The notes: a model not told the origin generated them from the letters alone. A DNA stretch of 64,000 nucleotides from JANPBY01 sp963805505 (GCA_963805505.1 CAWDUP010000007.1:248001-312000); one strand, 5' to 3'. Counted from the stretch's first letter, positions 32,356-43,390 are shown. Translations and numbers: made by a program.

Positions 32356-33081
32356 TCAGCGGAATGTCGTGAAGAGACGCTCGCCGGGCAAGGGCCGGCG
32401 TGGCGGCCCGACGTAGCGGTCCACTCCCACGCGGTAGCGCGCACGTTCGGGTGCCACGCGCGCCACGGGCTCGAAGCCGGCAGTGCGCAGCCAACGATCG
32501 AGCTCCGGACCAGGGTCCTCCCGGCCTCGCCCTCGGGTCCAGAGCAAGGTGGCTTCGGGGGCGCAGGCCACGGGGAGCGTGTGGATGCAATGCTCGACCT
32601 GGATCCGGTCGAGGTTGCCGAACACGCCGCAGGCCAGGACGACTTGTGCTGGCACGGCGTCCGCCCAGGCGTCGACCGCCCCGGCGTCGGCCGTGCGTAT
32701 CTCGACCGCTCCCGACCCCTCGGGGAGGTTCGCGACCGAGGCGAGTGCCCGATCGGTGAGGGTCTCGTCGCTCTCGATGAGCACGGCCGTGACGTCCGCC
32801 GATCGTGGATGTGTCTGCAGCACGCCCAGAACGTCGCGGGCGTCACCGGCACACAGGCTGAGCAGGCGGACGGGTCCAACCGGGGCCTCGTCCAGCGCAG
32901 CCATCAGGCGTTCCCGTACGACCGCAAGACGGCGGGACAGATCCGAGCCAGGGCGCTCATACGCCTCGTGCCACGCCACCCAGTCGCGCTCCACGCCCTC
33001 GACGGTACGGGTCCGGCGGAAGGCGCTCAGCGGCGCGTCGGGCCAGGCGCCGTCCGCCTCGGCGGGTAGCCTGTCGAACAC
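32356..33081 (-). CDS. Class I SAM-dependent methyltransferase-like protein
   Basis: About 241 residues. The SAM-binding glycine-rich strand is VRLLSLCAGDARDVLGVL, followed by an acidic strand end (AVLIESDE) and VPAQVVLACGVFGNL in the motif IV position, then WTRGRGREDPGPELDRWL. The start must be GTG 33081: no other start exists in frame before the sequence runs into the divergent ruvC. It is transcribed away from ruvC and interrupts the usual yebC–ruvC adjacency. The substrate is unknown. Confidence 0.75.
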   Translation of the reverse strand: MFDRLPAEADGAWPDAPLSAFRRTRTVEGVERDWVAWHEAYERPGSDLSRRLAVVRERLMAALDEAPVGPVRLLSLCAGDARDVLGVLQTHPRSADVTAVLIESDETLTDRALASVANLPEGSGAVEIRTADAGAVDAWADAVPAQVVLACGVFGNLDRIQVEHCIHTLPVACAPEATLLWTRGRGREDPGPELDRWLRTAGFEPVARVAPERARYRVGVDRYVGPPRRPLPGERLFTTFR

Positions 33082-33139
33082 CTGTCCACAGACGCGGGCG
33101 ACATCCCGCGACCGGCCGTCAAGGGAGAAGCTGCGGCTG

Positions 33140-33664
33140 ATGCGAGTGCTCGGCGTCGACCCAGGCCTGACCCGATGCGGTCTCGGGCTGGTCGATGGCG
33201 CGCCCGGTCGGCAGTTGAGCCTGGTCGACGTCCTGGTTGTACGGACCCCGGCTGAGCAGGACCTCGGCCCGCGGCTGGTCACGATCGAGCGAGCCATCGA
33301 GACGTGGCTCGACCGCTTCGAGCCCGACGTCGTGGCCATCGAACGAGTGTTCAGTCAACACAACGTGCGCACGGTGATGGGCACCGCGCAGGCGAGCGCG
33401 ATCGCGGCCGTCGCCGCCGCGCGTCGGGACATTCCGGTCGTCCTGCACACTCCCAGCGAGGTCAAGGCCGCCGTCACGGGCAGTGGTCGCGCTGACAAGG
33501 CGCAGGTGGCAGCGATGGTCGTCCGGATCCTCCGGTTGGCCGCTGCACCCACCCCGGCAGATGCCAGCGACTCCCTGGCGTTGGCGATCTGTCATGTCTG
33601 GCGGGGCGGTGCCGAGAAGCGACTGGCCGAAGCTGTCGCGCTCGGCAACGGGGGAGCGCGATGA
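33140..33664 (+). CDS. ruvC: Holliday junction resolvase RuvC
   Basis: 174 residues. The four catalytic acids are visible as VDPGLTRCG (Asp7), AIERVF (Glu) and the C-terminal ADASDSLALAICH (two Asp). RuvC cuts Holliday junctions with RuvAB. ATG 33140 gives MRVLGVDPG, the family start; the long upstream frame is a shadow of the divergent methyltransferase. The stop overlaps the ruvA ATG by four bases. Confidence 0.96.
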   Translation: MRVLGVDPGLTRCGLGLVDGAPGRQLSLVDVLVVRTPAEQDLGPRLVTIERAIETWLDRFEPDVVAIERVFSQHNVRTVMGTAQASAIAAVAAARRDIPVVLHTPSEVKAAVTGSGRADKAQVAAMVVRILRLAAAPTPADASDSLALAICHVWRGGAEKRLAEAVALGNGGAR

Positions 33665-34301
33665 TCTCTTCCGTCTCTGGCGCCGTGGCTGCCCTGAGCC
33701 CCGAGCAGGCCGTCATCGAGGTCGGTGGCTTCGGGGTGGCCGTTCAGTGCACACCCTCCACGTTGGCGACGTTGCGGATCGGTCAGCCGGCTCGGCTGGC
33801 CACGTCGCTGGTCGTACGCGAAGACTCCATGACGCTCTACGGCTTCCTCGACGATGACGAGCGGACCGTGTTCGAGCTGCTGCAGACCGCCTCGGGTGTC
33901 GGCCCGCGGCTGGCCCAGGCAGCCTTGGCGGTGCTGGCGCCCGATGAGCTGAGGAGAGCGGTCAGCGCCGATGACCTGGTCACCTTGACCCGCGTCCCTG
34001 GCATCGGACGCAAGGGTGCCCAGCGGATCGTCCTGGAGCTGAAGGATCGCCTTGGCCCGCCCGGTGCCGGAACCGTTCGGCTCGATCACGGATCGGAGCG
34101 CGGGGCCTCCTCAGGTGACTGGCGTACCCAGGTGCATGCTGCCCTGCTGGGCCTGGGCTGGACGGCCCGGCAGGCCGACGAGGCCGTCGATTCGGTCGCG
34201 GAGGAGGCGGGTGACAGCCCCGACGTGGCGGTCTTGTTGCGCTCGGCACTGCGCACGATGTCGAAGGCCCGCTCGGCCGACGACGACGAAGGGATCCGAC
34301 G

Positions 34302-34305
<4 letters not shown>
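33661..34305 (+). CDS. ruvA: Holliday junction DNA helicase subunit RuvA
   Basis: 214 residues: OB-fold N-terminus (MISSVSGAVAALSPEQAVIEVGG), then two helix-hairpin-helix units (LQTASGVGPRLAQAAL and LTRVPGIGRKGAQRIVLEL), and a C-terminal domain that contacts RuvB (ALLGLGWTARQADEAVD). It overlaps ruvC and ruvB by four bases each. Confidence 0.96.
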
Positions 34306-35387
<1,082 letters not shown>

Positions 35388-35497
35388 GCAGGATTCGGGC
35401 GAAACGGTGCTGCCGCGTAGACTCACGCGGCGGAATCTCGCCGGGTCGTGCTCGACACGATCCAGCCCCTAGCTGCCCGAACTGTGAGGAGCAACCT

Positions 35498-35812
35498 GTG
35501 GAGTCGTCGCTGATTCCTCTTGCGCTGCTCGCGGTCGCGTTCTACTTCCTGGTGCTACGGCCCACGCGCAAGCAGCGGGCCAAGGCGGACTCCATCCGTG
35601 CGGCGCTCGGACCGGGTGCCGAGGTCGTGACGGCTGGCGGCATCAAGGGGACTGTGGTGAGCGTCGAGGAGGATGACGTCGCCGTCGAGATCGCGCCAGG
35701 TGTTCAGATGCATTTCCTGCCGGGCGCCATCCGTTCCGTGACCAGCGGGGCGGATGACGAGCTCGCCGAGCAGCAAACTCAATCCTCGGATCCGCCCGAG
35801 CCAACCACCTGA
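35498..35812 (+). CDS. yajC: Preprotein translocase accessory subunit YajC
   Basis: 104 residues: one N-terminal membrane helix (LIPLALLAVAFYFLVLRP), then the YajC core RKQRAKADSIRAALGPGAEVVTAGGIKGTV. It partners SecD/SecF, encoded directly downstream. GTG 35498 has GAGGAG upstream (35485–35490). A TAGACT box about 75 bases upstream of the start could be a -10 element. Confidence 0.93.
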   Translation: MESSLIPLALLAVAFYFLVLRPTRKQRAKADSIRAALGPGAEVVTAGGIKGTVVSVEEDDVAVEIAPGVQMHFLPGAIRSVTSGADDELAEQQTQSSDPPEPTT

Positions 35813-35893
35813 CCTGCGTCTCGAGCAGGTCGGGGATACTTCCTCGACCGCTGGGCTCGGGTCCGCGGCGAGCATGGGAGACAAACAACCGCC

Positions 35894-37582
35894 ATGGCAA
35901 CACCCACTCCGTCCCGACCGGGGCGCCCGCTGGTCGTCGTCGCCGTAGTCGTGGTTGCGTTGTTCGCCTGGATGGCCGTCAGCGGGGTGACGAGCCCCAA
36001 GCTCGGGCTTGACCTGCAAGGCGGAACCAGCGTCACGCTGATTCCCAAGGCTGCCCCGGGTGAAGGCACGATCACCTCCGACCAGATCAATCAAGCCGTC
36101 GAGATCATCCGCCAGCGGGTCAACGGGCTCGGCGTGGCCGAGGCCGAGGTGACCACCCAGGGCGCAGGCGCGGACGCAACCATCGTGGTGTCGATCCCTG
36201 GCGCCAGCGTCAGCGACATCTACGAGCAGGTTGGTCAGACCGCGCAGCTGAACTTCCGCCCGGTGACCCAAGAGGCTGCTGGCAGCGTTGCGCCGCTGCC
36301 GTCGCCGAGCGACAGCGCGTCGCCTTCCCCCTCGAAGAGTGGAAGCAAGTCTCCCAAACCGAGCAAGAGCGCTAGCCCGTCTCCCAGCGATACGGCGTCA
36401 CCGCAGGAGTCGCCCTCCCCGAGCCCGACTGGCTCCGAGTCGGCCAACCCCCGCTCGGAGACGTCCGCGCTCACCGCCACCGATGAGGTCAAGACCAAAC
36501 AGGCCAAGACGACCACGGAGCTCGAACCCGCCTACGCCAAGCTGGACTGCACCGACCCGGCCAACACCAAAGGTTTCCAGGACGACCCCAACCTGGCGCT
36601 GATCACGTGTTCGCCAGACGGGGCGGCCAAATACCTGCTCCAGGTGGCCGCGGTGCTGGGGACCAACATCGACAACGCCACGGCAACCCTCAACCCACAG
36701 ACCGGTCAGTGGGCTGTCAACATCGACTTCGACGCCGAGGGAACGAAGGCTTTCGCCGACACCACCCGCACGCTTCAACCGCTGCCGCCGCCGACCAACC
36801 AGTTCGCGATCGTGCTCGACGGGCTTGTGATTTCCGCGCCGCGCGTCATCAGCCCGATCCTGGACGGCAATGCAGAGATCACCGGAAACTTCACCCAGGA
36901 CGAGGCGACGACGCTGGCCAACCAGCTGAAGTACGGCGCCCTTCCGCTGGCCTTCGACGTCGGAGAGGTTCAGCAGATCTCGCCAACCCTAGGAAGCGAT
37001 CAGCTGACCGCAGGGGTGATCGCAGGTGCACTCGGCCTGTTCCTCGTTGTGCTGTACTCGCTGCTCTACTACCGCGGGCTCGGCCTGGTCACCGTTGCGT
37101 CGCTTGCCGTGGCAGGAGCACTCACCTACGGGTTGATCGTGTTCCTCGGCGACCGCATCGGCTTCACTCTCACGTTGGCCGGGGTGGCCGGCGTCATCGT
37201 GTCAATCGGTATCACGGCAGACTCGTTCATCGTCTACTTCGAGCGGTTGCGCGACGAGGTCCGGGAAGGCCGCACCCTGCGCGGTGCAGTCGAGACAGGT
37301 TGGGTTCGAGCTCGACGGACCATCCTGGCGGCCGACGCGGTGTCCTTGATCGCCGCCGTCGTGCTGTACGTCGTGTCCGTGGGAGGCGTTCGGGGATTCG
37401 CCTTCACCCTCGGGCTGACAACCATCGTCGACGTCTTCGTGGTCTTCCTCTTCACCAAACCGATGGTCACGCTCCTCTCCCGCACCGAGTTCTTCGGTGG
37501 CGGGCACAAGTGGTCCGGCCTCGATCCCGCCCGACTCGGCCGCAAGGGGCCAGCGGTCTCGACCACGGTCAAGGAGGCCTGA
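35894..37582 (+). CDS. secD: Protein translocase subunit SecD
   Basis: 562 residues. TM1 (PLVVVAVVVVALFAWMAVSG) is followed by SPKLGLDLQGGTSVTLIPK (D1 motif), the P1 head region, and five C-terminal helices with LPLAFDVGEVQQISPTLGSDQL (D4) and GVIVSIGITADSFIVYFERLRDE (D5/D6). A low-complexity Ser/Pro/Lys insert of about 80 residues (around 130–215) sits inside the periplasmic part, as in other actinomycete SecD proteins. It overlaps secF by one base (TGATG). Confidence 0.95.
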   Translation: MATPTPSRPGRPLVVVAVVVVALFAWMAVSGVTSPKLGLDLQGGTSVTLIPKAAPGEGTITSDQINQAVEIIRQRVNGLGVAEAEVTTQGAGADATIVVSIPGASVSDIYEQVGQTAQLNFRPVTQEAAGSVAPLPSPSDSASPSPSKSGSKSPKPSKSASPSPSDTASPQESPSPSPTGSESANPRSETSALTATDEVKTKQAKTTTELEPAYAKLDCTDPANTKGFQDDPNLALITCSPDGAAKYLLQVAAVLGTNIDNATATLNPQTGQWAVNIDFDAEGTKAFADTTRTLQPLPPPTNQFAIVLDGLVISAPRVISPILDGNAEITGNFTQDEATTLANQLKYGALPLAFDVGEVQQISPTLGSDQLTAGVIAGALGLFLVVLYSLLYYRGLGLVTVASLAVAGALTYGLIVFLGDRIGFTLTLAGVAGVIVSIGITADSFIVYFERLRDEVREGRTLRGAVETGWVRARRTILAADAVSLIAAVVLYVVSVGGVRGFAFTLGLTTIVDVFVVFLFTKPMVTLLSRTEFFGGGHKWSGLDPARLGRKGPAVSTTVKEA

Positions 37583-38763
37583 TGTCTCGCTTCGGAAACC
37601 TGGGTGGCGCCCTCTACCGCGGCGAGGTCTCCTATGACTTCGTCGGTCGGCGCAAGCGCTGGTACACCATCTCCGCCATCATCTTGCTGGTCGCCATCGT
37701 GGCTTTGATCTGGCGCGGCCTGACCCTCGGCATCGAGTTCGAAGGTGGGGCCGTCTTCATCGTCCCCACAGCAGACGGAACAGTGGAGCAGGCTCAGGCA
37801 GCGGTTGCGGAGGGTGGTGCGGCGGGCGAGAGCATCGTCACCGAGCAGACCAGCGCCAGTGGCCGCTCGCTGCGGGTCCAGACCGAGACCTTGACCAGTC
37901 CCGAGTCGGTGGCTGTCGGCCAGTCCCTGGCCAAGGCGTTCGACGTGACCACTGACGAGATCACCACCCAGATCGTGGGACCGAGCTGGGGCAAGGAGAT
38001 CACCCAGAAGGCCATCCGGGGGTTGATCTACTTCTTGGTCCTCGTGGTCATCTTCTTGTCGATCTATTTCGAGTGGCGGATGGCCCTCGCTGCGATCGTC
38101 GCGCTCGCGCACGACCTGGTGATCACCGTGGGGATCTACGCGCTCGTGGGGTTCACGGTGACTCCCGCGACGGTGATCGGCGTGCTGACCATCTTGGGCT
38201 ACTCGCTCTATGACACCGTGGTGGTCTTCGACAAGGTCAAGGAGAACACCCGCGGTATCGCGGGCAGCAGCAAGCAGACCTACAGCGAAGCAGCCAACAG
38301 GGCCCTGAACCAGACCTTGGTCCGATCCATCAACACTTCGGTGATCGCCCTCCTGCCGGTGGCGGCGATCCTGTTTGTCGGAGCGGGCTTCCTCGGCGCA
38401 GAGACTCTCAAAGACTTGGCGCTCGCGCTGTTCATCGGCATTGCCGCAGGCACCTACTCCTCGATCTTCATCGCGACTCCGTTCTTGGCGCAGCTCAAGG
38501 AGCACGAGCCGGCCATGCAGGCAGTAGCGAAACGCGTCGAGGCCAAGCGCTCGGCCACGACTCGTTCGGCTGCCGGGCAGAGCGCCGCGACCACCGGCTC
38601 TGCGGCGACTGCCACCGCCGTGCTCGAACGGGACGACGCGGACGAGGCTGATGCCGAGCCGGCGGCCGCCAAACCGCCCACCAAGAGCTCCACCCCGTCC
38701 GGCCGCAACCAGCCCAAGCGCAAGGGCTCAGGTGGCCGGTCGAAATCCAAGAAGCGTCGGTGA
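37582..38763 (+). CDS. secF: Protein translocase subunit SecF
   Basis: 393 residues. Landmarks are YDFVGRRKRWYTISAIILL, LGIEFEGGAVF, IGVLTILGYSLYDTVVVFDKVKENT (the SecF D4/D5 motif) and NQTLVRSINTSVIALLPVAAI, with six membrane helices. The C-terminal 70 residues are a charged Ala/Ser/Lys-rich tail (KSSTPSGRNQPKRK) facing the cytoplasm. It works with SecD to drive late export using the proton gradient. It overlaps apt by four bases. Confidence 0.95.
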   Translation: MSRFGNLGGALYRGEVSYDFVGRRKRWYTISAIILLVAIVALIWRGLTLGIEFEGGAVFIVPTADGTVEQAQAAVAEGGAAGESIVTEQTSASGRSLRVQTETLTSPESVAVGQSLAKAFDVTTDEITTQIVGPSWGKEITQKAIRGLIYFLVLVVIFLSIYFEWRMALAAIVALAHDLVITVGIYALVGFTVTPATVIGVLTILGYSLYDTVVVFDKVKENTRGIAGSSKQTYSEAANRALNQTLVRSINTSVIALLPVAAILFVGAGFLGAETLKDLALALFIGIAAGTYSSIFIATPFLAQLKEHEPAMQAVAKRVEAKRSATTRSAAGQSAATTGSAATATAVLERDDADEADAEPAAAKPPTKSSTPSGRNQPKRKGSGGRSKSKKRR

Positions 38764-39293
38764 CGCTCGACCGGGAGGGCGTCGCCCACTTGCGCCCGCT
38801 GATTCGGGACGTCCCTGATTGGCCGACGCCGGGCGTGGTGTTCAAGGACATCGCCCCGCTGCTTCGCGATCACGCGGCGTTCACCACCGTCGTGGATGCA
38901 CTCGCCGGCGTGCCCGCAGGGCGGGTCGACGTCGTTGCCGGCATCGAGGCCCGCGGGTTCCTGCTGGGAGCGCCCGCCGCCTATGTGCGCGGCGCAGGCT
39001 TCGTCCCCGTACGCAAGGCGGGCAAGCTACCTGGGCCGACGGCGTCCCAGTCCTATGACTTGGAGTACGGGCAGGCGACCCTCGAGGTTCAGGAGCACGC
39101 CTTTGCCGAGGGGGACCGCGTGCTGATCGTCGACGACGTGCTGGCCACGGGGGGCACGGCGGCTGCGACGGTGGAGCTGGTGAGGGCTGCCGGGGCTGAG
39201 GTCGCCGGCCTCGCCTTCCTGATCGAGCTCGAGTTCTTGCACGGTCGCGATCGGCTGGGGGACATCCCAGTAACGGTTCTGCTGTCGATGTAG
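38760..39293 (+). CDS. apt: Adenine phosphoribosyltransferase
   Basis: 177 residues. IRDVPDWPTPGVVFKDIAPLL is the conserved N-terminus and VLIVDDVLATGGTAAATVELV is the PRPP-binding motif. It salvages adenine to AMP. It starts at GTG 38760 within the secF stop. The secD–secF–apt–rel order is the standard actinomycete arrangement. Confidence 0.95.
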   Translation: MTLDREGVAHLRPLIRDVPDWPTPGVVFKDIAPLLRDHAAFTTVVDALAGVPAGRVDVVAGIEARGFLLGAPAAYVRGAGFVPVRKAGKLPGPTASQSYDLEYGQATLEVQEHAFAEGDRVLIVDDVLATGGTAAATVELVRAAGAEVAGLAFLIELEFLHGRDRLGDIPVTVLLSM

Positions 39294-39335
39294 CGGCCAT
39301 GCCGGCCAGTCCGGCAGCCCATCCTCGCGCAACCG

Positions 39336-39341
39336 TAGAAT
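39336..39341 (+). promoter_or_regulatory. Candidate -10 box for rel
   Basis: TAGAAT, close to the sigma-70-type consensus TANNNT, lies 28 bases before the rel GTG in the 75-base gap after apt. No convincing -35 box is seen, which is common in actinomycete promoters. Confidence 0.35.
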
Positions 39342-39368
39342 GGTTCTCTGTCAGGTGAAGGGTGCCAG

Positions 39369-41720
39369 GTGACTGACAAGGGACTGCGGGAAGACGCGGG
39401 CGAGACCACGTCCTCGGCTGCGTCCACGGTGCGTCCGGCGGCAGAGCCGCAAGAGCCGGCCGACGGGTCGAGGGTCCGGGCCCGGCTGGCTCGCCTGGGT
39501 GCCCGACCGGCGGCAGCCGATCCTGCCCTGGAACCACTGTTCCGCCGGGTTCGGGAGACCCACCCGAAGGCTGACCTGCGCGAGGTCGAGCGGGCCTATC
39601 GGGTGGCTAGGGACCAGCACGGCGACCAGCTGAGACTCAGCGGTGAGCCGTACATCACTCATCCGCTCGCGGTTGCCCAGATCCTCGCGGAGCTCGGGAT
39701 GACCGCTCCCACCCTGTGCGCGGCTCTGCTGCACGACACGATCGAGGACACCCCCTACACCCTGGGGGAGCTGAGGGCGGAGTTCGGGGACGAGGTCGCT
39801 GACCTCGTCGACGGAGTGACCAAGCTCGACAAGGTGAAGTACGGCCAAGCCTCCGAGGCCGAGACCGTACGCAAGATGGTCGTGGCCATGGCTCGTGACA
39901 TCAGGGTCTTGGTGATCAAGCTGGCCGACCGCCTCCACAACATGCGCACGATGGAGTTCCAGCCGCCGCCGAAGCAAGAGAAGAAGGCCCGCGAAACTCT
40001 CGAGATCTATGCCCCGCTGGCTCATCGCTTGGGGATGAACACCCTCAAGTGGGAGCTCGAAGATCTAGCCTTCGCCATCCTCTACCCGAAGATGTACGAA
40101 GAGATCGTGCGCCTGGTCGCCGATCGCGCCCCGAGCCGTGACCAGCTGCTGTCCGGAGTCATCGACACGGTCGCGGGCGACCTGCGCGATGTGAAGATCC
40201 GGGCGACGGTGACTGGCCGACCCAAGCACTACTACTCGGTCTACCAGAAGATGATCGTGCGAGGGCACGACTTCGCCGACATCTACGACCTCGTCGGGAT
40301 CCGTGTCCTCGTCGAGAGTGTCCGCGACTGCTACGCGGCTCTCGGGGCCATTCACGCGCGATGGAATCCTGTCCCGGGCCGGTTCAAGGACTACATCGCG
40401 ATGCCCAAGTTCAACATGTACCAGTCCTTGCACACGACGGTCATCGGGCCTGAGGGAAAGCCGGTCGAGCTGCAGCTGCGCACCTACGACATGCACCGGA
40501 TGTCGGAGTACGGCATCGCGGCGCACTGGATGTACAAGGAGCAGACCGGCACCTCGAAGCCGGGTAAAGCGGGAGCACAGAGCACGACGGAGATGGCCTG
40601 GTTGCGCCAGCTCGTGGACTGGCAGCAAGAAACTGCCGACCCGGGCGAGTTCTTGGACGCCCTTCGCTTCGACCTCGGCAGCCAGCAAGTCTTCGTATTC
40701 ACCCCGAAGGGCGACGTCATCGCGCTGCCCCAGGCCGGGACCCCGGTGGACTTCGCTTATGCGGTGCACACAGAGGTCGGGCACCGCTGTGTCGGTGCGC
40801 GAGTCAACGGCAAGCTCGTGCCCCTCGAGAGCACCCTGTCCAACGGCGATGTCGTCGAGGTCTTCACGTCGAAGGCGCACGGCGCCGGACCCTCGCGAGA
40901 CTGGCTCACGTTCGTCAAGAGCGCCCGAGCGCGCAACAAGATTCGGGCGTGGTTCACCAAGGAGCGGCGAGAGGAGGCGGTCGAGCAAGGAAAGGAGTCC
41001 TTGGCCCGGGCCATCCGCAAACAGGGATTACCTCTGCAGCGGATCGTCTCGGGTGGAGCCCTCCAGTCGATCGCCCACGACAGCAACTACGCGGACATCA
41101 CGGCTCTCTACGCCGCCATCGGCGAGGGACACATCTCACCCCAGACGGTGGTGCAGCGGCTGGTCCAGTCGATGGGTGGCGCCGAAGGCGGTCTGGAAGA
41201 CGTTGCTGAGGCGACGGCACCGACCCGAGAGGCGCGACGCAAGGGCAGTGCCCGCACCGCTGGTGACCCGGGCGTGGTGGTCAAGGGCACGTCGGACGTC
41301 TGGGTCAAGCTGGCCAAGTGCTGCACGCCCGTGCCAGGTGACCCGATCATCGGCTGGGTCACCCGGGGCAACGGTGTCTCAGTGCATCGAAGCGACTGTG
41401 TCAACGTGGTCAACCTGGCCAAGGACCCACACCGGATGGTCGACGTCGAGTGGGCGCCTTCAGCAACCTCGGTGTTCTTGGTGGCCATCCAGGTGGAGGC
41501 GTTGGATCGCTCGCGGCTGCTCTCGGATGTGACCAGGATGCTCTCCGACCAGCACGTGAACATCCTGTCCGCATCGGTCACGACCACACGGGACCGGATC
41601 GCGATCTCGCGGTTCACCTTCGAGATGGGTGACCCGACGCATCTCGGCTCGGTGCTCAAGGCCGTCCGTGGGATCGAGGGCGTCTACGACGTCTACCGGA
41701 TCACCTCCGCGGCACCGTAG
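39369..41720 (+). CDS. rel: Bifunctional (p)ppGpp synthetase/hydrolase Rel
   Basis: 783 residues. In order: HD hydrolase domain with an intact LLHDTIEDT, synthetase domain with GRPKHYYSVYQKM and YIAMPKFNMYQSLHTTV, TGS domain (VFVFTPKGDVIALPQAGTPVDFAYAVHT), a zinc-finger-like CCTPVPGDPIIGWVTRG, and a C-terminal ACT domain. Both catalytic halves look complete, so it can make and degrade the stringent-response alarmone, as single Rel enzymes of actinomycetes do. Confidence 0.96.
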   Translation: MTDKGLREDAGETTSSAASTVRPAAEPQEPADGSRVRARLARLGARPAAADPALEPLFRRVRETHPKADLREVERAYRVARDQHGDQLRLSGEPYITHPLAVAQILAELGMTAPTLCAALLHDTIEDTPYTLGELRAEFGDEVADLVDGVTKLDKVKYGQASEAETVRKMVVAMARDIRVLVIKLADRLHNMRTMEFQPPPKQEKKARETLEIYAPLAHRLGMNTLKWELEDLAFAILYPKMYEEIVRLVADRAPSRDQLLSGVIDTVAGDLRDVKIRATVTGRPKHYYSVYQKMIVRGHDFADIYDLVGIRVLVESVRDCYAALGAIHARWNPVPGRFKDYIAMPKFNMYQSLHTTVIGPEGKPVELQLRTYDMHRMSEYGIAAHWMYKEQTGTSKPGKAGAQSTTEMAWLRQLVDWQQETADPGEFLDALRFDLGSQQVFVFTPKGDVIALPQAGTPVDFAYAVHTEVGHRCVGARVNGKLVPLESTLSNGDVVEVFTSKAHGAGPSRDWLTFVKSARARNKIRAWFTKERREEAVEQGKESLARAIRKQGLPLQRIVSGGALQSIAHDSNYADITALYAAIGEGHISPQTVVQRLVQSMGGAEGGLEDVAEATAPTREARRKGSARTAGDPGVVVKGTSDVWVKLAKCCTPVPGDPIIGWVTRGNGVSVHRSDCVNVVNLAKDPHRMVDVEWAPSATSVFLVAIQVEALDRSRLLSDVTRMLSDQHVNILSASVTTTRDRIAISRFTFEMGDPTHLGSVLKAVRGIEGVYDVYRITSAAP

Positions 41721-41734
41721 CCGCCGAAGGCGGG

Positions 41735-42928
41735 CTATTCGCCGCTGAACTCCTCCAGCGCGCGACGAGCCTCGGCCAGCCAGGCCTGACGGGCCTCCAG
41801 GGCCTCAGAAGCCGCGGCGATCTTGGCAGCGTCCCCTGAAGCCGTCGCCGTTTGGAGCTGCTTCTCGAGCTTGGCGATGACCTCGTCGAGCTGGGCGATG
41901 GTGGCCTCGGCACGCGCCCTGGCCTCAGGGTTGGTGCGCTTCCACTTGCTGTCCTCCGCGTCGCGTACGGCCTGTTCGACTCGCCGCAGCCGGTTCTCGA
42001 CGCGTTCCTTGTCCGCCCTGGGGACGTGGCCCACCTTCTCCCAGCGTTCCTGGATGCCGCGGAGTGTCGCCTTGGTGCTCGGAAGATCGCCGACGGGGAG
42101 GAGCTCCTCGGCCTCGTCTGCGAGCGCTTGCTTGGCCTTGAGGTTCTCCGCCTGTCCGGCATCCCTGGCGTCGAAGGTCGCCGACCGCGCGGTGAAGAAC
42201 ACATCTTGGGCCGCCCGGAACCGGGTCCATAGCGCGTCATCGTCGTGTCGGGATGCTCGACCCGCAGCCTTCCACCGATCCATGAGGCGCCGATACTCCG
42301 CGGCGGTCGGTCCCCAGTCGGTCGATTCGCTGAGCGCCTCTGCTTCCTTGACGATGGCCTGCTTGGTGGCCTTTGCCTCAGCCTGCTCCGCCGACAGCTT
42401 TGCGAAGTGTGCTCGCCGACGGCGATCGAAGGCGTTGCGAGCCGCGGAGAATCGCTTCCACATCGCCTGTTCGGTGCCGCGATCCACCCTCGGGGCGGCC
42501 TTCCATTCCTCGAGAAGGGAGCGCAGGCGGTCACCTGACGACTTCCAGCTGGTGGACTCCGCCAGCGACTCGGCCTCGGCAACGATGGCTTCACGGGCAG
42601 CCTTGGCGGCCTCCCGGACCTTGGCCTTGTCGGCGCGATCCTTGGCTCGGCGGGCCTCCAGAGCGGGTGTGAGGGCGCGCACTCTGATCCGCAACCCGTC
42701 GATGTCGCCAACGGCTTGCGGCGGGTCCAACGACTCACTGATTCGGCCGACCGTTGCGGCGGCTTCGTCCAGGTGGACATCCGCTCCGGACAGGAGGCGC
42801 TTCTCCAGCAGCAAGACCTCGGTCTCCAGCGCGGTGTACTTGCGCGCGTAGTAGGCCAAAGCATCGTCGGGCGAGCCGGCTTGGTACTGCCCGACCTGCA
42901 CCTCGCCGTCTACCGTGCGTACCCACAC
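41735..42928 (-). CDS. DUF349-domain protein, N-terminus broken by frame changes
   Basis: At least 397 residues of charged coiled-coil made of repeated DUF349 units, each with a Trp-Lys-x-(S/A) core (WKSSGDRLRSLLEEWKAA, WGPTAAEYRRLMDRWKAA, LRGIQERWEKVGHVPR). The GTG at 42928 is the first start in this frame, yet the frame continues upstream with good protein (TYGRVDPDGTVW) into a Glu-Pro-Thr repeat. The natural start is probably GTG 43410 (TDDSTTEPTPEPT), which is now two bases out of phase. Related to YfbE/SMC-like DUF349 proteins of unknown role in actinomycetes. Confidence 0.8.
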   Translation of the reverse strand: MWVRTVDGEVQVGQYQAGSPDDALAYYARKYTALETEVLLLEKRLLSGADVHLDEAAATVGRISESLDPPQAVGDIDGLRIRVRALTPALEARRAKDRADKAKVREAAKAAREAIVAEAESLAESTSWKSSGDRLRSLLEEWKAAPRVDRGTEQAMWKRFSAARNAFDRRRRAHFAKLSAEQAEAKATKQAIVKEAEALSESTDWGPTAAEYRRLMDRWKAAGRASRHDDDALWTRFRAAQDVFFTARSATFDARDAGQAENLKAKQALADEAEELLPVGDLPSTKATLRGIQERWEKVGHVPRADKERVENRLRRVEQAVRDAEDSKWKRTNPEARARAEATIAQLDEVIAKLEKQLQTATASGDAAKIAAASEALEARQAWLAEARRALEEFSGE

Positions 42929-43035
42929 GGTGCCGTCTGGATCTACTCGACCGTACGTCTCCGGTGGCGGCCCGGCCGGGACTGCGCCAGCCGTGCTGGG
43001 GATCGGTTGGGGGAGCGCCGGAGCTGCCGAGCCGG

Positions 43036-43390
43036 TTGGTTCGGGGGTGGGCTCTGGCGTGGGTTCGGGGGTGGGTTCCGCGGTTGGTTCGGGGGTCGGT
43101 TCGGCCGCGGGTTCGGGTGTCCGCGGTGGGTTCGGGCGGTCGGGTTCGGGGGTGGGTTCGGCGTGGGTTCGGGGGTCGGTTCGGCCGCAGGCTCGGGCGT
43201 CGGTTCGGGGGTGGGTTCGGCGGTTGGTTCGGGCGTCGGGTTCGGCCGTCGGTTCGGGGGTCGGTTCGGCGCGTTGGTTCGGGGGTCGGTTCGGCCGCAG
43301 GTTCGGGCGTCGGTTCGGGCGTCGGTTCGGGGGTGGGCTCTGGCGCGGGTTCGGCCGCGGGTGCTGGAGGTGGGCTCGGGGGTTGGTTCT
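43036..43390 (-). repeat. Glu-Pro-Thr-Pro coding repeat with several frame changes
   Basis: About 350 bases built from 12-base units (coding strand GAACCGACCCCC with third-position variants), giving Glu-Pro-Thr-Pro, plus GCGGCC (Ala-Ala) inserts. Followed from GTG 43410, the Glu-Pro-Thr reading passes through all three frames: phase 0, then 1, then 2, back to 0, and finally 2, the frame of the DUF349 domain. Each change sits in a C- or CG-rich junction. No stop occurs in the final frame across the repeat. Confidence 0.8.

Noticed and set aside
43036..43390. CRISPR array
   Set aside because: The regular 12-base units are contiguous, have no unique spacers and encode Glu-Pro-Thr-Pro; no cas genes are nearby.
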